A DNA stretch of 64,000 nt from Nocardioides dongkuii (GCF_014127485.1 NZ_CP059903.1:3038001-3102000); one strand, 5' to 3'. Shown: positions 27,193 through 36,151, numbered from the stretch's first letter. The notes: generated by a model from the sequence alone, not told the origin. Made by a program: numbers and translations.

Positions 27193-27287
27193 GTGAAGAT
27201 TGTCAAGCCTGACACGCCGTTCGAGAATGACATTGTTGTAGTTCTCTGGATTGCCGGGGGTGCCCACGCCGGTGGCAGGATGCCCGC

Positions 27288-29834
27288 ATGCCTGGAACCA
27301 ACCTCACCCGGGACGAGGCCGCGACCCGCGCCGCGCTCCTGGACGTCACGTCGTACGCCGTCGACCTCGACCTCACCACGGGCGAGAAGACGTTCGCGTC
27401 CACGACCACCATCTCGTTCACCTGCGCCGAGCCCGGCGCCTCGACGTTCGCCGACCTCGTCGACGCGACCGTCCACGAGATCACCCTGAACGGCGAGCCG
27501 ATCGACCCGGCCACGGCGTACCAGGACAGCCGGATCGCGCTGTCCGGCCTCGCGGCCGAGAACGTCCTGGTGGTCCGGGCCGACTGCACCTACTCGCGCA
27601 CCGGCGAGGGGCTGCACCGGTTCGTCGACCCCGTCGACGACCGCGTCTACCTCTACTCCCAGTTCGAGGTCCCGGACGCCCGCCGGGTCTACACCACCTT
27701 CGAGCAGCCCGACCTCAAGGCGCCGTTCACGTTCACCGTGACCGCGCCGTCGCACTGGAAGGTCGTCTCCAACTCCCCGAGCCCCGAGCCCGAGGACGCC
27801 GGCGACGGCACGGGCGTGTGGCGGTTCGCGCCGACCAAGCCGATGTCGACCTACATCACCGCGATCGTCGCGGGCGAGTACCACGAGGTCCAGCACGTCT
27901 ACCGCGGCAAGCACGGCGACATCCCGCTCGGCCACTTCTGCCGGCAGTCGCTGGTGGAGCACCTCGACGTCGAGGAGCTCGTGAAGATCACCGAGCAGGG
28001 CTTCGCGTTCTTCGAGGAGGCCTTCGACTACCCCTACCCGTTCGGCAAGTACGACCAGCTCTACGTGCCGGAGTACAACATGGGCGCGATGGAGAACGCC
28101 GGCTGCATCACGCTGCGCGACGAGTACCTCCCCCGCAGCCGCCAGCCCCGCTCGTTCTACGAGTTCCGCTGCTCGGTGATCCTGCACGAGATGGCGCACA
28201 TGTGGTTCGGCGACCTCGTGACCATGAAGTGGTGGGACGACCTCTGGCTCAACGAGTCCTTCGCGGAGTGGGCCTGCTACCACGCCGAGGTGGAGGCCAC
28301 GGAGTACACCGACTCCTGGACCGGCTTCGCCAACGCCCGCAAGCAGACCGGCTACCGCCAGGACCAGCTGCCGTCGACGCACCCGATCGCCGCCGACAAC
28401 CACGACCTGCAGGCCGTCGAGGTCAACTTCGACATGATCACCTACGCCAAGGGCGCCTCGGTGCTCAAGCAGCTGGTCGCGTGGGTGGGCCTCGAGGACT
28501 TCATGGCGGGCCTGCGGCAGTACTTCAAGGACTTCGCGTTCGGGAACTCCGAGTTCACGGACCTGCTGGCCGCGCTCGAGCAGGCCTCCGGCCGCGAGCT
28601 CGGCGGCTGGGCGCAGGAGTGGCTCCAGACCGCCGGGGTCAACACCCTCGCGGCGGAGTTCGAGCTCGATGACGAGGGCAGCTACACGCGCCTCGCGGTG
28701 CGCCAGACGGCGCACCCGGACTGGCCGACCCTGCGCCGGCACCGGATCGGCATCGGCTTCTACGACGAGGTCGACGGCCGCCTGGTGCGCCGCGACCACG
28801 TCGAGGTCGACGTGGACGGCGAGCTCACCGAGATCACCGAGGCCGTCGGGCGCCGGCAGCCCGACCTGCTGCTGCTCAACGACAGCGACCACACCTACGC
28901 CAAGATCCGCCTCGACGAGCGCTCGCTCGCCACGGCCGTCGGCGGGCTCTCCCGGCTCGACGACTCGCTGGCCCGCGCCCTGGTCTGGGGCGCCGCGTGG
29001 GACATGACCCGCGACGCCGAGATGTCGGCGACCGCGTACGTCGACCTGGTGCTGGCCAACATCGGCTCCGAGACCGACGCCTGGGGCGTGAGCCGGATCC
29101 CGACGTACGCCGCCCAGGCGGTGACGCTGTACTCCGCGCCGGAGAACCGCGACGCCCTGCGGGCGCGCTGGGAGAGCGGGCTGCGCGCGCTGCTCCTCGA
29201 CGCCGAGCCGGGCAGCGACCAGCAGCTCACCTTCGCCCGCACGTACGCCGGGGCGGCGCGCTCCGAGCAGGCGCTCGCCGACCTCGAGGCGCTCCTCGAC
29301 GGGTCGCTGGAGGTCGAGGGCCTCGCCGTCGACCAGGACCTGCGCTGGACGCTGCTCACCGCCCTCGCCGCCGCCGGCGTCGCGGGCGAGGACCGGATCG
29401 CGGCGGAGGAGACCCGGGACGGCACCATCTCGGGCCAGGAGAAGGCGGCCGGTGCGCGCGCCGCCCAGCCGACCGCGGAGGCCAAGGCCGCCGCCTGGGA
29501 CGCCGCGGTGCTGCGCGACGACACCCCGAACGAGACCCAGCGCTCGATCATCCTGTCCTTCCAGCGGGCCGGGCAGGACGACGTGCTCACGCCGTACGTC
29601 GAGCGCTACCTCACCGAGGCCGACACCATCTGGGACCGCCTCGGCACCCAGCGGGCCTCGACGGCGCTGGAGTTCATCTTCCCGCGGCAGCTGGTGAGCC
29701 AGGACCTCCTGGACCTCTACGACGCGTGGCTGGAGAGCTCTCCGGCCCCGCCGGCCGCGAAGCGCTACGTGCGTGAGGGCCGGGCCGACGTCGCCCGCGC
29801 CCTCGCCGCCCAGGCCAGGGACGCGCAGGCCTGA
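27288..29834 (+). CDS. pepN: aminopeptidase N (M1 family)
   Basis: Zinc metallo-aminopeptidase of 848 aa, cytoplasmic, that trims N-terminal residues from peptides. The exopeptidase motif GAMEN is at residues 266-270. The zinc site is HEMAH at 300-304 with the third ligand Glu323 in NESFAEW. The N-terminal beta-sandwich domain and C-terminal helical ERAP1-like domain give the usual actinobacterial size of about 850. ATG at 27288; a CAGGAT hexamer 6 bases upstream could be a weak -10. A strong hairpin terminator follows the stop. Confidence 0.96.
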   Translation: MPGTNLTRDEAATRAALLDVTSYAVDLDLTTGEKTFASTTTISFTCAEPGASTFADLVDATVHEITLNGEPIDPATAYQDSRIALSGLAAENVLVVRADCTYSRTGEGLHRFVDPVDDRVYLYSQFEVPDARRVYTTFEQPDLKAPFTFTVTAPSHWKVVSNSPSPEPEDAGDGTGVWRFAPTKPMSTYITAIVAGEYHEVQHVYRGKHGDIPLGHFCRQSLVEHLDVEELVKITEQGFAFFEEAFDYPYPFGKYDQLYVPEYNMGAMENAGCITLRDEYLPRSRQPRSFYEFRCSVILHEMAHMWFGDLVTMKWWDDLWLNESFAEWACYHAEVEATEYTDSWTGFANARKQTGYRQDQLPSTHPIAADNHDLQAVEVNFDMITYAKGASVLKQLVAWVGLEDFMAGLRQYFKDFAFGNSEFTDLLAALEQASGRELGGWAQEWLQTAGVNTLAAEFELDDEGSYTRLAVRQTAHPDWPTLRRHRIGIGFYDEVDGRLVRRDHVEVDVDGELTEITEAVGRRQPDLLLLNDSDHTYAKIRLDERSLATAVGGLSRLDDSLARALVWGAAWDMTRDAEMSATAYVDLVLANIGSETDAWGVSRIPTYAAQAVTLYSAPENRDALRARWESGLRALLLDAEPGSDQQLTFARTYAGAARSEQALADLEALLDGSLEVEGLAVDQDLRWTLLTALAAAGVAGEDRIAAEETRDGTISGQEKAAGARAAQPTAEAKAAAWDAAVLRDDTPNETQRSIILSFQRAGQDDVLTPYVERYLTEADTIWDRLGTQRASTALEFIFPRQLVSQDLLDLYDAWLESSPAPPAAKRYVREGRADVARALAAQARDAQA

Positions 29835-29862
29835 TCGCGGCTCGACACCTCGTCGCGACACA

Positions 29863-29894
29863 CGGCGGCTGACCGGACTCCCGGTCAGCCGCCG
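29863..29894. terminator. bidirectional hairpin terminator
   Basis: Arms CGGCGGCTGACCGG (29863-29876) and CCGGTCAGCCGCCG (29881-29894) form a perfect 14-bp stem with a 4-base loop. It lies between the convergent pepN and SPFH genes and includes the SPFH stop codon. Confidence 0.85.
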
Positions 29895-30850
29895 TTGCCG
29901 TTGGTGATCAGGCTCCCCGTCGACGGCTGGAAGGGGTTGAGGCCCTGGTCGATGGCGTACTGCTGCAGGTAGCCCTGCTGGCCGAGCACGTCGACCCGCG
30001 CCTGGATCTTCTTGGCCTCGGCGCGCTCCACCTCGACCTGCGCGAGCGCCGCCGCGGCCCGCGACTCCGCCTCGGCCTGGGCGGCCTTGGCGGCCGCCAC
30101 CGCGGCCTGCTGCTTGACCAGCTCGTCCTTGATCGACTGCGGGGGCTCCGGCTTCTGCAGCGTCACCGCGAAGCTCTCGAAGAACTCGGTGTCGCCGTCG
30201 GTCTGCCGGTTGACGAGGTCGGGGAGCTGCTCGAGGACGGCCTGCTCCCAGGCGGCCTTCTTGCTGGGGTCGGTGTAGAGCTCGACGTAGGTGTACTGCT
30301 GGCCCGCGCGGTCGATCGCGGTGTCGAGCGGCCGCGCGATGTAGACCGAGAGCATCTCGCGCCAGCCGCTCGACCGGACCCCGTCCTCGGTCATGTAGGC
30401 CTGGTAGCGGTTGCCGATCAGCTCGTGGAAGCGCTGCAGCGCGCCCCCGGCGTACGTCTTCCCGCCGATCTCCTCGGACTCGCAGCGGGTGTTGAGCAGG
30501 AAGTTCGTGACCCCCTCGACGGTCATCTCGATCCCGTCCCGGGTCACGAACGTGATCGGGGCGCCGTCGCCCTCGTCGGCGTCGAAGACGAAGTTGGTCT
30601 GCGAGGACGGGTAGGCGAAGTGGCCGTCACCGGGACCGTCGAAGACCCGGTTCGACGGGCCGATGCAGTCGGAGAACCGCTTGGAGCTGAAGGCACCGCC
30701 CTTGTAGTGCAGGGCGACCTGGTCGGGACCCGTCGACGCCGTCGACGGGCGGACGAAGACCAGCGCGACGAGGATCAGGAGCAGCAGCAGGCCGATCGGC
30801 AGGAGCACCTTGGCGAGGCGGGACCGGGGCGTGGAGGCGGGGCTGCTCAT
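29885..30850 (-). CDS. SPFH/band 7 domain membrane protein
   Basis: A 321-aa protein with an N-terminal membrane anchor (about residues 13-33) and an SPFH-like domain (about 45-240). A long helical, Ala/Glu-rich coiled-coil segment follows (about 245-290, QQAAVAAAKAAQAEAESRAA). The C-terminus is short and glycine-rich. Flotillin- and stomatin-like proteins scaffold membrane domains. The order here, last in a four-gene minus-strand row with a membrane peptide, DUF5130 and a small secreted membrane protein, suggests a common envelope function. The last codons form part of a terminator hairpin. ATG at 30850. Confidence 0.85.
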   Translation of the reverse strand: MSSPASTPRSRLAKVLLPIGLLLLLILVALVFVRPSTASTGPDQVALHYKGGAFSSKRFSDCIGPSNRVFDGPGDGHFAYPSSQTNFVFDADEGDGAPITFVTRDGIEMTVEGVTNFLLNTRCESEEIGGKTYAGGALQRFHELIGNRYQAYMTEDGVRSSGWREMLSVYIARPLDTAIDRAGQQYTYVELYTDPSKKAAWEQAVLEQLPDLVNRQTDGDTEFFESFAVTLQKPEPPQSIKDELVKQQAAVAAAKAAQAEAESRAAAALAQVEVERAEAKKIQARVDVLGQQGYLQQYAIDQGLNPFQPSTGSLITNGNGG

Positions 30851-30871
30851 GGGGGACCTTCCGGACTGGGG

Positions 30872-31117
30872 TCACGGGAGCTCCGGGCGGCCCTCCCGTT
30901 CGGCGGTGCGGATCGTATCGATGATGATCGTGGAGAGCTCGGGGTCGATCTCCCGGTGGGACCAGGCGATCTCCTTGAGGTCGTCGACCAGCACCTCGAG
31001 CCGGCGGGTCTCGGCGTGCGCCCGGCGTACCCGCTCGTGGGCGGCGGCGTACGCCGCCCAGCCCAGCAGCGCCGCGACGAGCACGGCGAGGACCGCGAAC
31101 AGCGCGACGGGCACCAC
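30872..31117 (-). CDS. small membrane protein with cytoplasmic helix
   Basis: An 81-aa protein with one N-terminal transmembrane helix (about residues 4-24). A charged, helical tail follows (RVRRAHAETRRLEVLVDDLKEI) and ends in a predicted amphipathic segment around STIIIDTIRTAEREG. No known domain. It lies between the DUF5130 and SPFH genes with gaps of 7 and 21 bp, so it is probably co-transcribed with them. GTG start at 31117 follows GCCCTACTGCG without a good SD. The hydrophobic helix and consistent reading frame support it as a gene. Confidence 0.62.
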   Translation of the reverse strand: MVPVALFAVLAVLVAALLGWAAYAAAHERVRRAHAETRRLEVLVDDLKEIAWSHREIDPELSTIIIDTIRTAEREGRPELP

Positions 31118-31124
31118 GGCTGCC

Positions 31125-31523
31125 CTACTGCGGGCCGACGTGCAGGGTCTGCGGCGCGCGGGCGTGCTCGGCGAGCATGATGATGCCCCGGCGCAGGCCG
31201 CCGACGAGGTCGCCGTCGGCGAAGGCCGACTGCATGGCGATCACCGCGAGCTCGACCTCGGCGTCGGTGAGCGTACGTCGCGCGTAGCCGCCGGTGACGA
31301 CCTCGAGCAGGCGACGGGTGGGGTCGACCATGATCAGGATGCTGCGGGCCGGTGCCACGAGGGAGTTGTGCAGCCGGGTCGCGAACGGCCGCGGCTCACC
31401 CTCGGCGCTGCCGACGAAGACGGAGAACTCGAGGCGGCACAGCTCCTCCGCCTTGCGGATCGTGGCGTCGAGCGCGTAGCGCTCCGCCGGGGTGAACGGG
31501 TCACCAGCGGGCACTGGCTCCAC
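31125..31523 (-). CDS. DUF5130 domain protein (TPM-like)
   Basis: A 132-aa protein that fits the DUF5130 family, which resembles the TPM (Psb32/thylakoid) domain. The core is EELCRLEFSVFVGSAEGEPRPFATRLH, then APARSILIMVDPTRRLLEVVTGG and DAEVELAVIAMQSAFADGDLVGGLRRG. Molecular function is not established. GTG at 31523 overlaps the upstream gene by 23 bp; a second GTG three codons later (31514) may be the real start, since SD placement does not decide. It is likely part of an operon with its neighbours. Confidence 0.82.
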   Translation of the reverse strand: MEPVPAGDPFTPAERYALDATIRKAEELCRLEFSVFVGSAEGEPRPFATRLHNSLVAPARSILIMVDPTRRLLEVVTGGYARRTLTDAEVELAVIAMQSAFADGDLVGGLRRGIIMLAEHARAPQTLHVGPQ

Positions 31524-31866
31524 CTGCTTCGGACACGTCGGTGTCGGGGCCCGCGAGCTCGGCGGCGCTCCGGCTCGGGCCGCCGATCCACTGGTTCTCC
31601 ACGGCGGGGGCGCCCGGGGCGACCCGCTCGCCGCGCACCATCGGGGGGATGTAGACGAACGCCGTGATCAGCAGCGCCAGGGCGAGGGGGATGCCGCCCA
31701 GGACCAGCAGCGCCCACAGGACGTCGACGTCGTCGGGGTTCGACCAGCCCTCGGGGACGTCGGCACTCGCCGGTCCGGCCACCGCGACGAGCGCGACGGT
31801 GAGGCCGAGCAGGAGCACGGCGCGGCGGAGACGGGTCGCGGCGGGAGAGGTCTCGGGCGTGGTCAC
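31501..31866 (-). CDS. small secreted/membrane protein heading the SPFH operon
   Basis: A 121-aa protein with a probable signal peptide or helix (about residues 12-35, with AGPASADVP at the possible cut) and a second transmembrane helix (about 48-70). A polar C-terminal tail follows: NQWIGGPSRSAAEL and onward, rich in Ser, Gly and Ala. If the signal is cut, the mature protein is a single-pass membrane protein with a cytoplasmic tail. No known domain. GTG at 31866 gives the sensible N-terminus; the much longer open frame upstream runs antisense to the MscS gene. Its end overlaps the DUF5130 start. Confidence 0.68.
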   Translation of the reverse strand: MTTPETSPAATRLRRAVLLLGLTVALVAVAGPASADVPEGWSNPDDVDVLWALLVLGGIPLALALLITAFVYIPPMVRGERVAPGAPAVENQWIGGPSRSAAELAGPDTDVSEAGGASARW

Positions 31867-31944
31867 GAGATGAGGATATCGGGCCGGCGCGCGGGCCGGG
31901 TCGCCGGTTCGTCGTGCCCCGGGCGGATGTGAATACTGGGGCGC

Positions 31945-33003
31945 ATGTCCGCCGCCCTCGAGAACGCCGGACCGTGCGCGCCCGGAGAGCAGATCTGCAA
32001 CATGGCCCTGGAGTGGACGGGGAACGCCACCGTGGCCGAGGTCGCGGACGTCCTGATCGGGGCACCGCTGGCCATCGCCGGCCTGGCCGCCCTGGGACTG
32101 TTCCTGCGCTGGGTCCTCCACAGCCTGGTCGACCGGCTGGTCCTCCGCGCCGGGGAGGGCGTGCTGCCGGCCCGAGGCTCCCGCCTGTCCCTGCTCCGGC
32201 GGCGGCGCGGCGAGGAGTCCCCCGCCCCCAGCGTCTTCGTCTCCACCCGCCGGGTGCAGCGCGCCAAGACCATGGGTGACCTGCTGAAGAGCATCATCAC
32301 CGGGATCCTGGTGGCGATGTTCGGCACCATGATCCTCAGCGAGCTGGGCGTGAACATCGCGCCGATCATCGCCAGCGCCGGCATCATCGGCATCGCGCTG
32401 GGCTTCGGCGCCCAGTCGCTGGTCAAGGACTTCCTGTCCGGCGTCTTCATGATCGTCGAGGACCAGTACGGCGTGGGCGACGTCGTCGACGTCGGGGAGG
32501 CGACCGGCACCATCGAGGCGGTCAGCCTCCGGGTCACCCGGCTCCGCGACCTCAACGGGACGGTCTGGTACGTCCCCAACGGGGAGATCATGCGGGTCGG
32601 GAACATGAGCCAGAACTGGTCGCGGGCCGTCGTCGACGTCAGCGTCGGCTACTCCGAGGACCTGGTCCGTGTGCAGCGGGTGCTGCGGGAGATCGCCCAC
32701 GACCTGTGGCAGGACGAGGACTACCGCGGCGTCATCATCGAGGAGCCCGAGGTGACCGGCGTCGAGATGCTCGCCGCCGACGCGGTGAACCTCCGGGTCC
32801 TGGTCAAGACCTCCCCCAACGAGCAGTGGGCCGTCGCGCGCGCCCTGCGCCAGCGGATCAAGGCCCGCTTCGACCACGAGGGCATCGAGATCCCCTTCGC
32901 CCAGCGGGTCGTGTGGCACCGCGACGAGCAGCGCAAGGAGCAGCCCCAGGACGCGACGGCGGGCTCCCCCTCCGCAGAGGAGAAGCCCGCCGGCGAGAGG
33001 TGA
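31945..33003 (+). CDS. MscS family small-conductance mechanosensitive channel
   Basis: A 352-aa channel that opens under membrane tension to release solutes on osmotic downshock. One N-terminal helix (about residues 36-58), a basic loop, a helix at 105-130, and the pore-lining TM3 (about 135-165) with IASAGIIGIALGFGAQSLVKDFLSG, the family signature, are seen. The MscS beta domain follows (DVGEATGTIEAVSLRVTRLR, VWYVPNGEI), then an alpha/beta C-terminal domain and a Glu/Lys-rich tail. ATG at 31945. Divergent from the SPFH operon, convergent with OsmC. Confidence 0.94.
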   Translation: MSAALENAGPCAPGEQICNMALEWTGNATVAEVADVLIGAPLAIAGLAALGLFLRWVLHSLVDRLVLRAGEGVLPARGSRLSLLRRRRGEESPAPSVFVSTRRVQRAKTMGDLLKSIITGILVAMFGTMILSELGVNIAPIIASAGIIGIALGFGAQSLVKDFLSGVFMIVEDQYGVGDVVDVGEATGTIEAVSLRVTRLRDLNGTVWYVPNGEIMRVGNMSQNWSRAVVDVSVGYSEDLVRVQRVLREIAHDLWQDEDYRGVIIEEPEVTGVEMLAADAVNLRVLVKTSPNEQWAVARALRQRIKARFDHEGIEIPFAQRVVWHRDEQRKEQPQDATAGSPSAEEKPAGER

Positions 33004-33009
33004 GCGCGC

Positions 33010-33435
33010 TCAGCCGAGCGACGCCTCCAGCGTGATCGTGGTGCCGGCGAGCGCCTGGCTGACCGGGCAACCGGCCTTCGCCGCCTCGGCGAGCTCGACG
33101 AACTTCGCCTCGTCGAGACCCTCGACGGTGCCGACGACGGTCAGCTTGATGCCGGTGATGCCGGTGCCGGGCGTCAGCTCGACCTCCGCGGTGGTGCGCA
33201 GCGACGTGGCCGGGGTGTCGTTCTTGGCCAGGCCGTTGGAGAGCGCCATCGAGAAGCAGGAGGAGTGCGCGGCGGCGATCAGCTCCTCGGGGCTGGTCTT
33301 GCCGTTCGCCTCCTCGGCGCGCGAGGGCCAGGACACGTCGTACGTGCCGATCCCGGACGACTCGAGCGTCACCTTGCCGGACCCCTCGAAGAGGGTGCCT
33401 TCCCAGTTCGTGGTCGCCTGTCGGGTGGTAGGCAT
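33010..33435 (-). CDS. OsmC family peroxiredoxin
   Basis: A 141-aa thiol peroxidase that reduces organic hydroperoxides. The two conserved cysteines are Cys60 in AAAHSSCFSM and Cys123 in AAKAGCPVSQA, as in OsmC proteins. The N-terminus, TTNWEGTLFEGSGKVTLESSG, is typical. ATG at 33435 with GAGGAG about 10 bases upstream. The longer open frame upstream is antisense to the globin gene. Divergent from the truncated hemoglobin, which also handles reactive oxygen and nitrogen species. The stop lies 6 bp from the MscS stop. Confidence 0.93.
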   Translation of the reverse strand: MPTTRQATTNWEGTLFEGSGKVTLESSGIGTYDVSWPSRAEEANGKTSPEELIAAAHSSCFSMALSNGLAKNDTPATSLRTTAEVELTPGTGITGIKLTVVGTVEGLDEAKFVELAEAAKAGCPVSQALAGTTITLEASLG

Positions 33436-33546
33436 CTGCAGATCACTCCTCGTGGGTCGGGGCTGGGTCGCGGAGGGCTCCGCTCCCCCGCGAGTCTTGC
33501 ACGCCCGGTTTCGCCTCCCGGCGCGCCGCTGGGAGAGGATGGCGCG

Positions 33547-33921
33547 GTGAGCACCTTCTACGACGAGATCGGCGGCTACGCCACGATCACGCGGATCGTG
33601 GCGACCTTCTACGAGGGAGTCCGGTCCGACGAGGTGCTCCGACCGCTGTACCCCGAGGAGGACCTCGGTCCGGCCGAGGTGCGCTTCCGCGACTTCCTGG
33701 TGCAGTACTGGGGCGGACCCAAGACCTACTCCGAGGAGCGCGGCCACCCGCGGCTCCGGATGCGGCACGCGCCGTTCGCGATCGGACCCGTCGAGCGCGA
33801 CCACTGGCTCCAGCACTTCCGCGAGGGCCTGGACGCCGTCGACCTCACCCCGGAGCAGGAAGAGAAGTTCTGGGACTACGTCACCCACGCGGCGCAGTTC
33901 ATGGTCAACACCTTCGACTGA
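33547..33921 (+). CDS. glbO: group II truncated hemoglobin
   Basis: A 124-aa heme protein close to mycobacterial GlbO, probably involved in oxygen or nitric oxide chemistry. The proximal heme ligand is His74 in RMRHAPF, Trp87 is the G8 tryptophan that marks the group, and YWGGPKTYSEERGHPRLRMR is nearly invariant in the family. GTG at 33547 gives MSTFYDEIGG, the usual N-terminus. Divergent from OsmC with about 110 bp between, convergent with the thioesterase gene. Confidence 0.94.
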   Translation: MSTFYDEIGGYATITRIVATFYEGVRSDEVLRPLYPEEDLGPAEVRFRDFLVQYWGGPKTYSEERGHPRLRMRHAPFAIGPVERDHWLQHFREGLDAVDLTPEQEEKFWDYVTHAAQFMVNTFD

Positions 33922-33936
33922 GCTGGCGAGGCCGGG

Positions 33937-34809
33937 TCAGGCGGACGCGAAGGCGACCAGCCGCTGCCGGATCGTGGGCTCCGGCGCCGCGGGGCGCTGG
34001 GAGGTCTCGTCCACGAACACCAGCACCACCCGGGCCCGGGCCAGGACGTCGTCGCCGTCGCGGATCTCCGACTCCACCACCGCCGAGGTCCGGCCCACGT
34101 GGGAGAACCAGGACCACGAGTCGTACGGCTCCTCGCGGAACAGGATCGGGCGGCGGTAGTCGACCTCGGTCTGGGCGACGACGACCGCGGGACGGCGTAC
34201 CGCGGCGGGGAGGTCGTCCCAGAGCCGCGACATGAGCACGATCCGGGCCTCCTGGAGGTACTCGAAGTACTTGACGTTGTTGACGTGGCCGAACACGTCG
34301 ACGTCGGAGAACCGCACCCGCACCGGGTAGTGGCCGAGGTCGGTCACCCGGGCGGGGGTGGGCTCGGAGGCCGCGACCGGCGCGGGCTCCTCGTGCAGCG
34401 CGGCCAGGGTCGCCCGCTCCTCGGGGGTCAGCCGGCGGGGCCGCTCCTCGCTGAAGACGTACGGCGTGAGCACGGTCGTCGCGCGCACGTAGACGGTGCG
34501 TCCCTCGGGCGCGGCCGGGTCCTCGTCGTAGACCTCGTAGGCCATCGTGAACGTCGCCGCGCGCACCTCGGTGACCCAGCAGTCGATGAGCACCGGACGG
34601 AACCGGAAGTGCAACGGCTGGAGGTAGGCGACGTCGTGCCGGACGACCACCAGCCCCTCGACCAGGCCCGCGGTCGCCGTGGGGCGACCGTGGGCGCGGA
34701 GCAGGTCGACCCGCGCCTCCTGGAGGTAGTCGACGTAGACGACGTTGTTGACGTGACCGAGCGGGTCGAGGTCGGCCCAACGCATCGGGCACTCGTAGCG
34801 GTGGCGCAT
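33937..34809 (-). CDS. acyl-CoA thioesterase with two hotdog domains
   Basis: A 290-aa protein built of two 4HBT-type hotdog domains in tandem. Each begins with the active-site signature: MRWADLDPLGHVNNVVYVDYLQEAR (about residues 9-33) and RFSDVDVFGHVNNVKYFEYLQEAR (about 163-186). Such enzymes hydrolyse acyl-CoA thioesters. The repeat similarity shows internal duplication. ATG at 34809, with a CAGCAT hexamer 6 bases upstream as a possible weak -10. Divergent from the thiolase gene, so a shared role in acyl-CoA metabolism is plausible but not shown. Substrate chain length cannot be told. Confidence 0.9.
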   Translation of the reverse strand: MRHRYECPMRWADLDPLGHVNNVVYVDYLQEARVDLLRAHGRPTATAGLVEGLVVVRHDVAYLQPLHFRFRPVLIDCWVTEVRAATFTMAYEVYDEDPAAPEGRTVYVRATTVLTPYVFSEERPRRLTPEERATLAALHEEPAPVAASEPTPARVTDLGHYPVRVRFSDVDVFGHVNNVKYFEYLQEARIVLMSRLWDDLPAAVRRPAVVVAQTEVDYRRPILFREEPYDSWSWFSHVGRTSAVVESEIRDGDDVLARARVVLVFVDETSQRPAAPEPTIRQRLVAFASA

Positions 34810-34875
34810 CCCCGGATGCTGCCAGAGGTCGCGGGAGCGTGACGTACGCCTCGTCTCACGGACCCCGCGAGCGTC

Positions 34876-34892
34876 TAGGGTTGCCAGGCAAC
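34876..34892 (+). promoter_or_regulatory. thiolase promoter with overlapping palindrome
   Basis: TAGGGT (34876-34881) is a -10 candidate. Directly over the expected RNA start lies the perfect inverted repeat GTTGCC-A-GGCAAC (34880-34892), a plausible repressor operator. An SD, AGGAG, sits 8 bases before the thiolase ATG, so this mRNA has a leader of about 35 bases. Confidence 0.5.
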
Positions 34893-34922
34893 GACAGCGC
34901 CGTCAAACACCAGGAGTGACCT

Positions 34923-36137
34923 ATGCCCGAAGCCGTCATCGTCTCCGCAGCCCGATCCCCGATCGGCCGCGCGAACAAGGGGTCGCTCAAGGACCTGCGT
35001 CCCGACGACCTGACCGCGACCATCATCCAGGCTGCCCTGGACAAGGTCCCCGGTCTCGACCCGACGACGATCGACGACCACTACCTCGGGTGCGGCCTCC
35101 CGGGCGGCGAGTCGGGCAACAACATGGCCCGGATCGTCAACGTGCTGATGGGTCTCGACAGCGTCCCCGGCGCGACGATCACCCGCTACTGCTCCTCCTC
35201 GGTGCAGACCTCGCGGATGGCCTTCCACGCCATCAAGGCCGGCGAGGGCGACGTCTTCATCTCCGCCGGCGTCGAGACCGTGTCCCGGTTCTCCAAGGGC
35301 ACCTCCGACCACTGGCCCGACACCAAGAACCCGCTCTTCGCCGACGCCATGGCACGCACGGAGAAGACCGCCGAGGGCGGCCAGGGCTGGCACGACCCCC
35401 GCGAGGACGGCGTGCTGCCGGACGCCTACATCGCGATGGGCCAGACCGCCGAGAACGTCGCCAAGCTGCGCGGCCTCTCGCGCGCCGAGCTCGACGAGTT
35501 CGGCGTCCGCTCGCAGAACCTCGCGGAGAAGGCCATCGCCGACGGCTTCTGGGAGCGCGAGATCACCCCGATCACCACCCCGGACGGCACCGTGGTGACC
35601 AAGGACGACGGCCCGCGCGCGGGCGTCACCATCGAGGCCGCGAGCCAGCTGAAGCCGGTGTTCCGGCCCGACGGCGTCGTCACCGCCGCCAACTGCTGCG
35701 CCCTCAACGACGGCGCGGCGGCGGTCATCATCATGTCCGACACGAAGGCCGCCGAGCTCGGGCTGAAGCCGCTGGCCCGGATCGTGTCCACCGGCGTCTC
35801 GGGCCTCTCCCCCGAGATCATGGGCCTGGGCCCGGTCGAGGCCACCAAGAACGCCCTCAAGCACGCGGGCATGAGCATCGGCGACATCGACCTCGTCGAG
35901 ATCAACGAGGCGTTCGCCGCGCAGGTCGTGCCGTCCTACCAGGACCTCGGCATCGACATCGACCGGCTCAACGTCAACGGCGGCGCGATCGCCGTCGGTC
36001 ACCCCTTCGGGATGACCGGTGCCCGGCTGCAGAACACCATGCTCAACAGCCTGGACTGGCACGACAAGTCCACCGGCCTGATCACGATGTGCGTCGGCGG
36101 CGGCCAGGGCATGGCGATGATCCTCGAGCGCGTCTAG
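34923..36137 (+). CDS. acetyl-CoA acetyltransferase / 3-ketoacyl-CoA thiolase
   Basis: A 404-aa thiolase that cleaves or forms 3-ketoacyl-CoA in fatty-acid degradation or related routes. Nucleophile Cys90 lies in TRYCSSSVQT. The second-half motifs NEAFAAQ, GGAIAVGHPFGMTGAR (catalytic His) and CVGGGQGMAM (second Cys) are intact. ATG at 34923 follows a good SD. It stands alone, with its own promoter and a strong terminator behind, and is divergent from a thioesterase gene. Whether it is biosynthetic or degradative cannot be told from sequence; the fadA label would be a guess. Confidence 0.94.
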   Translation: MPEAVIVSAARSPIGRANKGSLKDLRPDDLTATIIQAALDKVPGLDPTTIDDHYLGCGLPGGESGNNMARIVNVLMGLDSVPGATITRYCSSSVQTSRMAFHAIKAGEGDVFISAGVETVSRFSKGTSDHWPDTKNPLFADAMARTEKTAEGGQGWHDPREDGVLPDAYIAMGQTAENVAKLRGLSRAELDEFGVRSQNLAEKAIADGFWEREITPITTPDGTVVTKDDGPRAGVTIEAASQLKPVFRPDGVVTAANCCALNDGAAAVIIMSDTKAAELGLKPLARIVSTGVSGLSPEIMGLGPVEATKNALKHAGMSIGDIDLVEINEAFAAQVVPSYQDLGIDIDRLNVNGGAIAVGHPFGMTGARLQNTMLNSLDWHDKSTGLITMCVGGGQGMAMILERV

Positions 36138-36151
36138 TCAACGAACCCCGC

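Noticed and set aside
24316..29861. 947-aa plus-strand and 1000-aa minus-strand frames
   Set aside because: Antisense to chrA/CHAP and to pepN. The real genes have clear domains.
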